A stretch of DNA of 64,000 nt from Monocercomonoides exilis (lineage: Eukaryota; Preaxostyla; Oxymonadida; Polymastigidae), in assembly GCA_001643675.2 (NCBI GenBank), contig LSRY02000054.1, forward strand, positions 62,001 to 126,000, in the 5' to 3' direction. Shown here one piece after another: positions 62,246 to 64,000 of the stretch. Position numbers and translations under genes: made by a program. The first letter of the stretch is position 1. Each line of letters starts with the position of its first letter. The notes beneath the pieces are model-generated. The model saw only the letters and a program-made list of their open reading frames with translations, had not been told where the DNA came from and did no database searches.

Positions 62246-62530
62246 ATGGCAGCAGAAAAATACATCAAAAGTGAAAATATTAAAAAGGAAAAAGGGGAGA
62301 CTGCATTATCAGCAGCTCGAAATTATATTTGTCAACAATTAACTGATGTAAAATTGGATGTCATTTCCATCGCAGCAAAATATTTGGAGCATATCAAGGA
62401 ATATTTGGATGGAGACGTTATATTGGATATCAAATCAGCAAAGGTGAGAACGAAACTACGAGAGGAAAGAAAAAAAAAAACTTTTCAAAGAGAATCGATC
62501 AATGTTCATGTATTCAAAAACAAAAAATGA
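62246..62530 (+). CDS. Small Lys-rich helical ORF after the recombinase
   Basis: 94 codons from ATG 62246 (one base after the recombinase stop TAG 62242-62244) to TGA 62528. Reads MAAEKYIKSENIKKEKGETA, then CQQLTDVKLDVISIAAKYLE and a basic end KVRTKLREERKKKTF. Predicted helical; no known domain. Protein-like composition suggests either a second protein of the mobile element or the frameshifted C-terminal part of the recombinase. No poly-cistronic arrangement is expected in this type of genome, so frameshift is the simpler reading. Confidence 0.45.
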   Translation: MAAEKYIKSENIKKEKGETALSAARNYICQQLTDVKLDVISIAAKYLEHIKEYLDGDVILDIKSAKVRTKLREERKKKTFQRESINVHVFKNKK

Positions 62531-63425
62531 ATTATTGATCAAATTATTCGTTTGCCATAACGAAAAATAACAACTTCATACAGAAAAATATTTCTTAAAA
62601 TTAGAGGATAAAAATTTATTGAATATTTTTCTTTCATTTATTAAAAAATTTCTCTCTTTGAATATTCAAAAAATTAATGATAATTTTCAAAAATTTGATA
62701 ATAACAAATTGTGAATAAAAGATCTTCAAAAAAATAGCATTTCACATTGCCAAAAGTAAAATTTTCAAAAAGATGGAACAATAGAAATTAAAAACAGATT
62801 TCTAAAAATACCTGAAAATTATTCTTATTAACATAACAAACTAACTCACAATAATATGAACATCTTAAAATCTAAGATTTATTTCCAAGACTTAAAAAAC
62901 ATTTTAAATAAATACTTTTTAAATATCAAATTGATCTATTTTTAAATCCTTCTTTCATTTCACAAACTAATTTTATCATCCATTTTCTTTACAAATAAAA
63001 TTTAAAAAATTACAAAATATTTCTATTCATATTTTACCAAAAATTTTTATAATTAAATATAATTTTTTAATATCATCAAATTTCTAAATAAAGAATTTTT
63101 ATATATAAAACAAAAATTTTCACAAATAAAAAATTTTTATATTGATCATCGAATATAATCTTTCGAAAAAATAAATATTAAATGATAATTTCCATCTATA
63201 TAAAACTTTGAAATAACATCTTTATAAATTGAAATTATCAGACAAAAAAATATTCATTAATTCGAAAAAATTAAATTACAATTGAAATTATTTGTCTTCA
63301 ATTGTTCTTATAAACAGAATTGGTAATTTTTTACTTTTTCATGTTATTTAAACAATTAATTAAAATCTAGATATATATAAATTGATAAATGAATACACTT
63401 TGTTTGATTTTTTATTTATTATTGT
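62531..63425. other. Extremely AT-rich spacer, nothing recognised
   Basis: No coding pattern or repeats apart from short A/T runs. Confidence 0.6.
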
Positions 63426-63427
63426 TA

Positions 63428-64000
63428 AACCAAAAATATTTCAAATTCGAAAAAAGTAATTCATTTTCGAAAAAGAATAACTCAAAATCGGTATTAATAA
63501 TTTAATTTCGTAATTAATAATTCGAATTCGAAAAAGAATAATTCGATTTCGGAATTAATAATTCAAAATCGAAAATTAATAATTCGATTTCGGAATTAAT
63601 AATTCAAAATCGAAAATTAATAATTCGATTTCGGAATTAATAATTCAAAATCGAAAATTAATAATTCGATTTCGGAATTAATAATTCAAAATCGAAAATT
63701 AATAATTCAATTTCGTAATTTATTAATTCGATTTCGAAAAAGAATAATTCAATTTCGAAATGAAAAATATTTTGATTTGTGGAATGAATAACTTGTGTTT
63801 TGTGTTTTGAATTCTCATTATTTTTATTTCATCAGTTCACTTTGCTTATCTATATTTGAAAAATGATGCATTTTCTTCAAATAATTTTCATTCATTTTGA
63901 TTGAAAATATTTTGTTTTGAAGTATATTTGAAAAGAAAATGAATTCATTTTTGTATTTAAAATTGATGATTTTAATATATTTACCAAAGTAAAAAAAATA
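63428..64000. mobile_element. Second copy of the repeat-array foldback element, cut by the window end
   Basis: Begins AACCAAAAATATTTCAAATT after TA and carries a longer arm array, with the pair TTCGGAATTAATAATTCAAA / TCGAAAATTAATAATTCGAT repeated about four times. From about 63758 onward the sequence is essentially the same as 60715-60950, including the TTTTGATTTGTGGAATGAAT segment. The right half lies outside the window. Confidence 0.8.

Noticed and set aside
63450-63760. CRISPR-like array of AATAATTC units.
   Set aside because: Units are contiguous without unique spacers, alternate in orientation, and form the arm of a foldback element.
44253-64000. tRNA or other structured RNA genes in the spacers.
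   Set aside because: No GGTTCGAATCC-type T-loop or cloverleaf pattern was found by eye; the strong hairpins belong to MITEs.

Overview
The window looks like nuclear DNA of a gene-poor, intron-poor protist. The two intact genes are very large, Ser-rich and moderately GC-rich, while the spacers are extremely AT-rich. A metamonad (oxymonad or parabasalid relative) is my best guess, from giant poly-Ser kinases, near absence of introns, a right-handed beta-helix surface-protein relic, and Merlin, tyrosine-recombinase and TA-flanked miniature elements. That placement is inference. The standard code fits: the giant kinase frame holds several hundred CAA/CAG Gln codons and no in-frame TAA or TAG.

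Layout. 1-5900: decayed coding remnants, including an unrecognised + strand gene (1-1559), a purine hexamer repeat, and a beta-helix gene relic on the - strand (2030-2890). 5900-7866: AT-rich spacer holding a 359-bp hairpin element. 7867-36924 (-): one giant AGC kinase of about 9,650 aa, of Greatwall/MAST/Rim15 type, whose catalytic domain is split by about 1,960 residues between DFG and APE. Its first exon is separate. 37206-44252 (+): a NEK (NIMA-related) kinase of 2,348 aa, divergent from the first across 281 bp. 44253-64000: a transposon graveyard in AT-rich DNA. It holds two Merlin/IS1595-type transposase relics, a family of miniature elements exactly 242 bp long plus a related ~236-bp subfamily, a 2.4-kb element with ~335-bp terminal inverted repeats enclosing a decayed gene, a near-perfect 2.9-kb palindrome, a pogo-like MITE, and a tyrosine-recombinase gene broken by two insertions, one a foldback element whose arms are arrays of an AATAATTCGA-type unit. 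A second copy of that foldback runs off the right edge.

How it fits together. NEK and Greatwall/MAST kinases both belong to families that control mitotic entry and exit, so their head-to-head arrangement over a short shared spacer suggests co-regulation (inference). Everything right of 44.3 kb is best read as layered insertions, several of which can be ordered because one element sits inside the reading frame of another.
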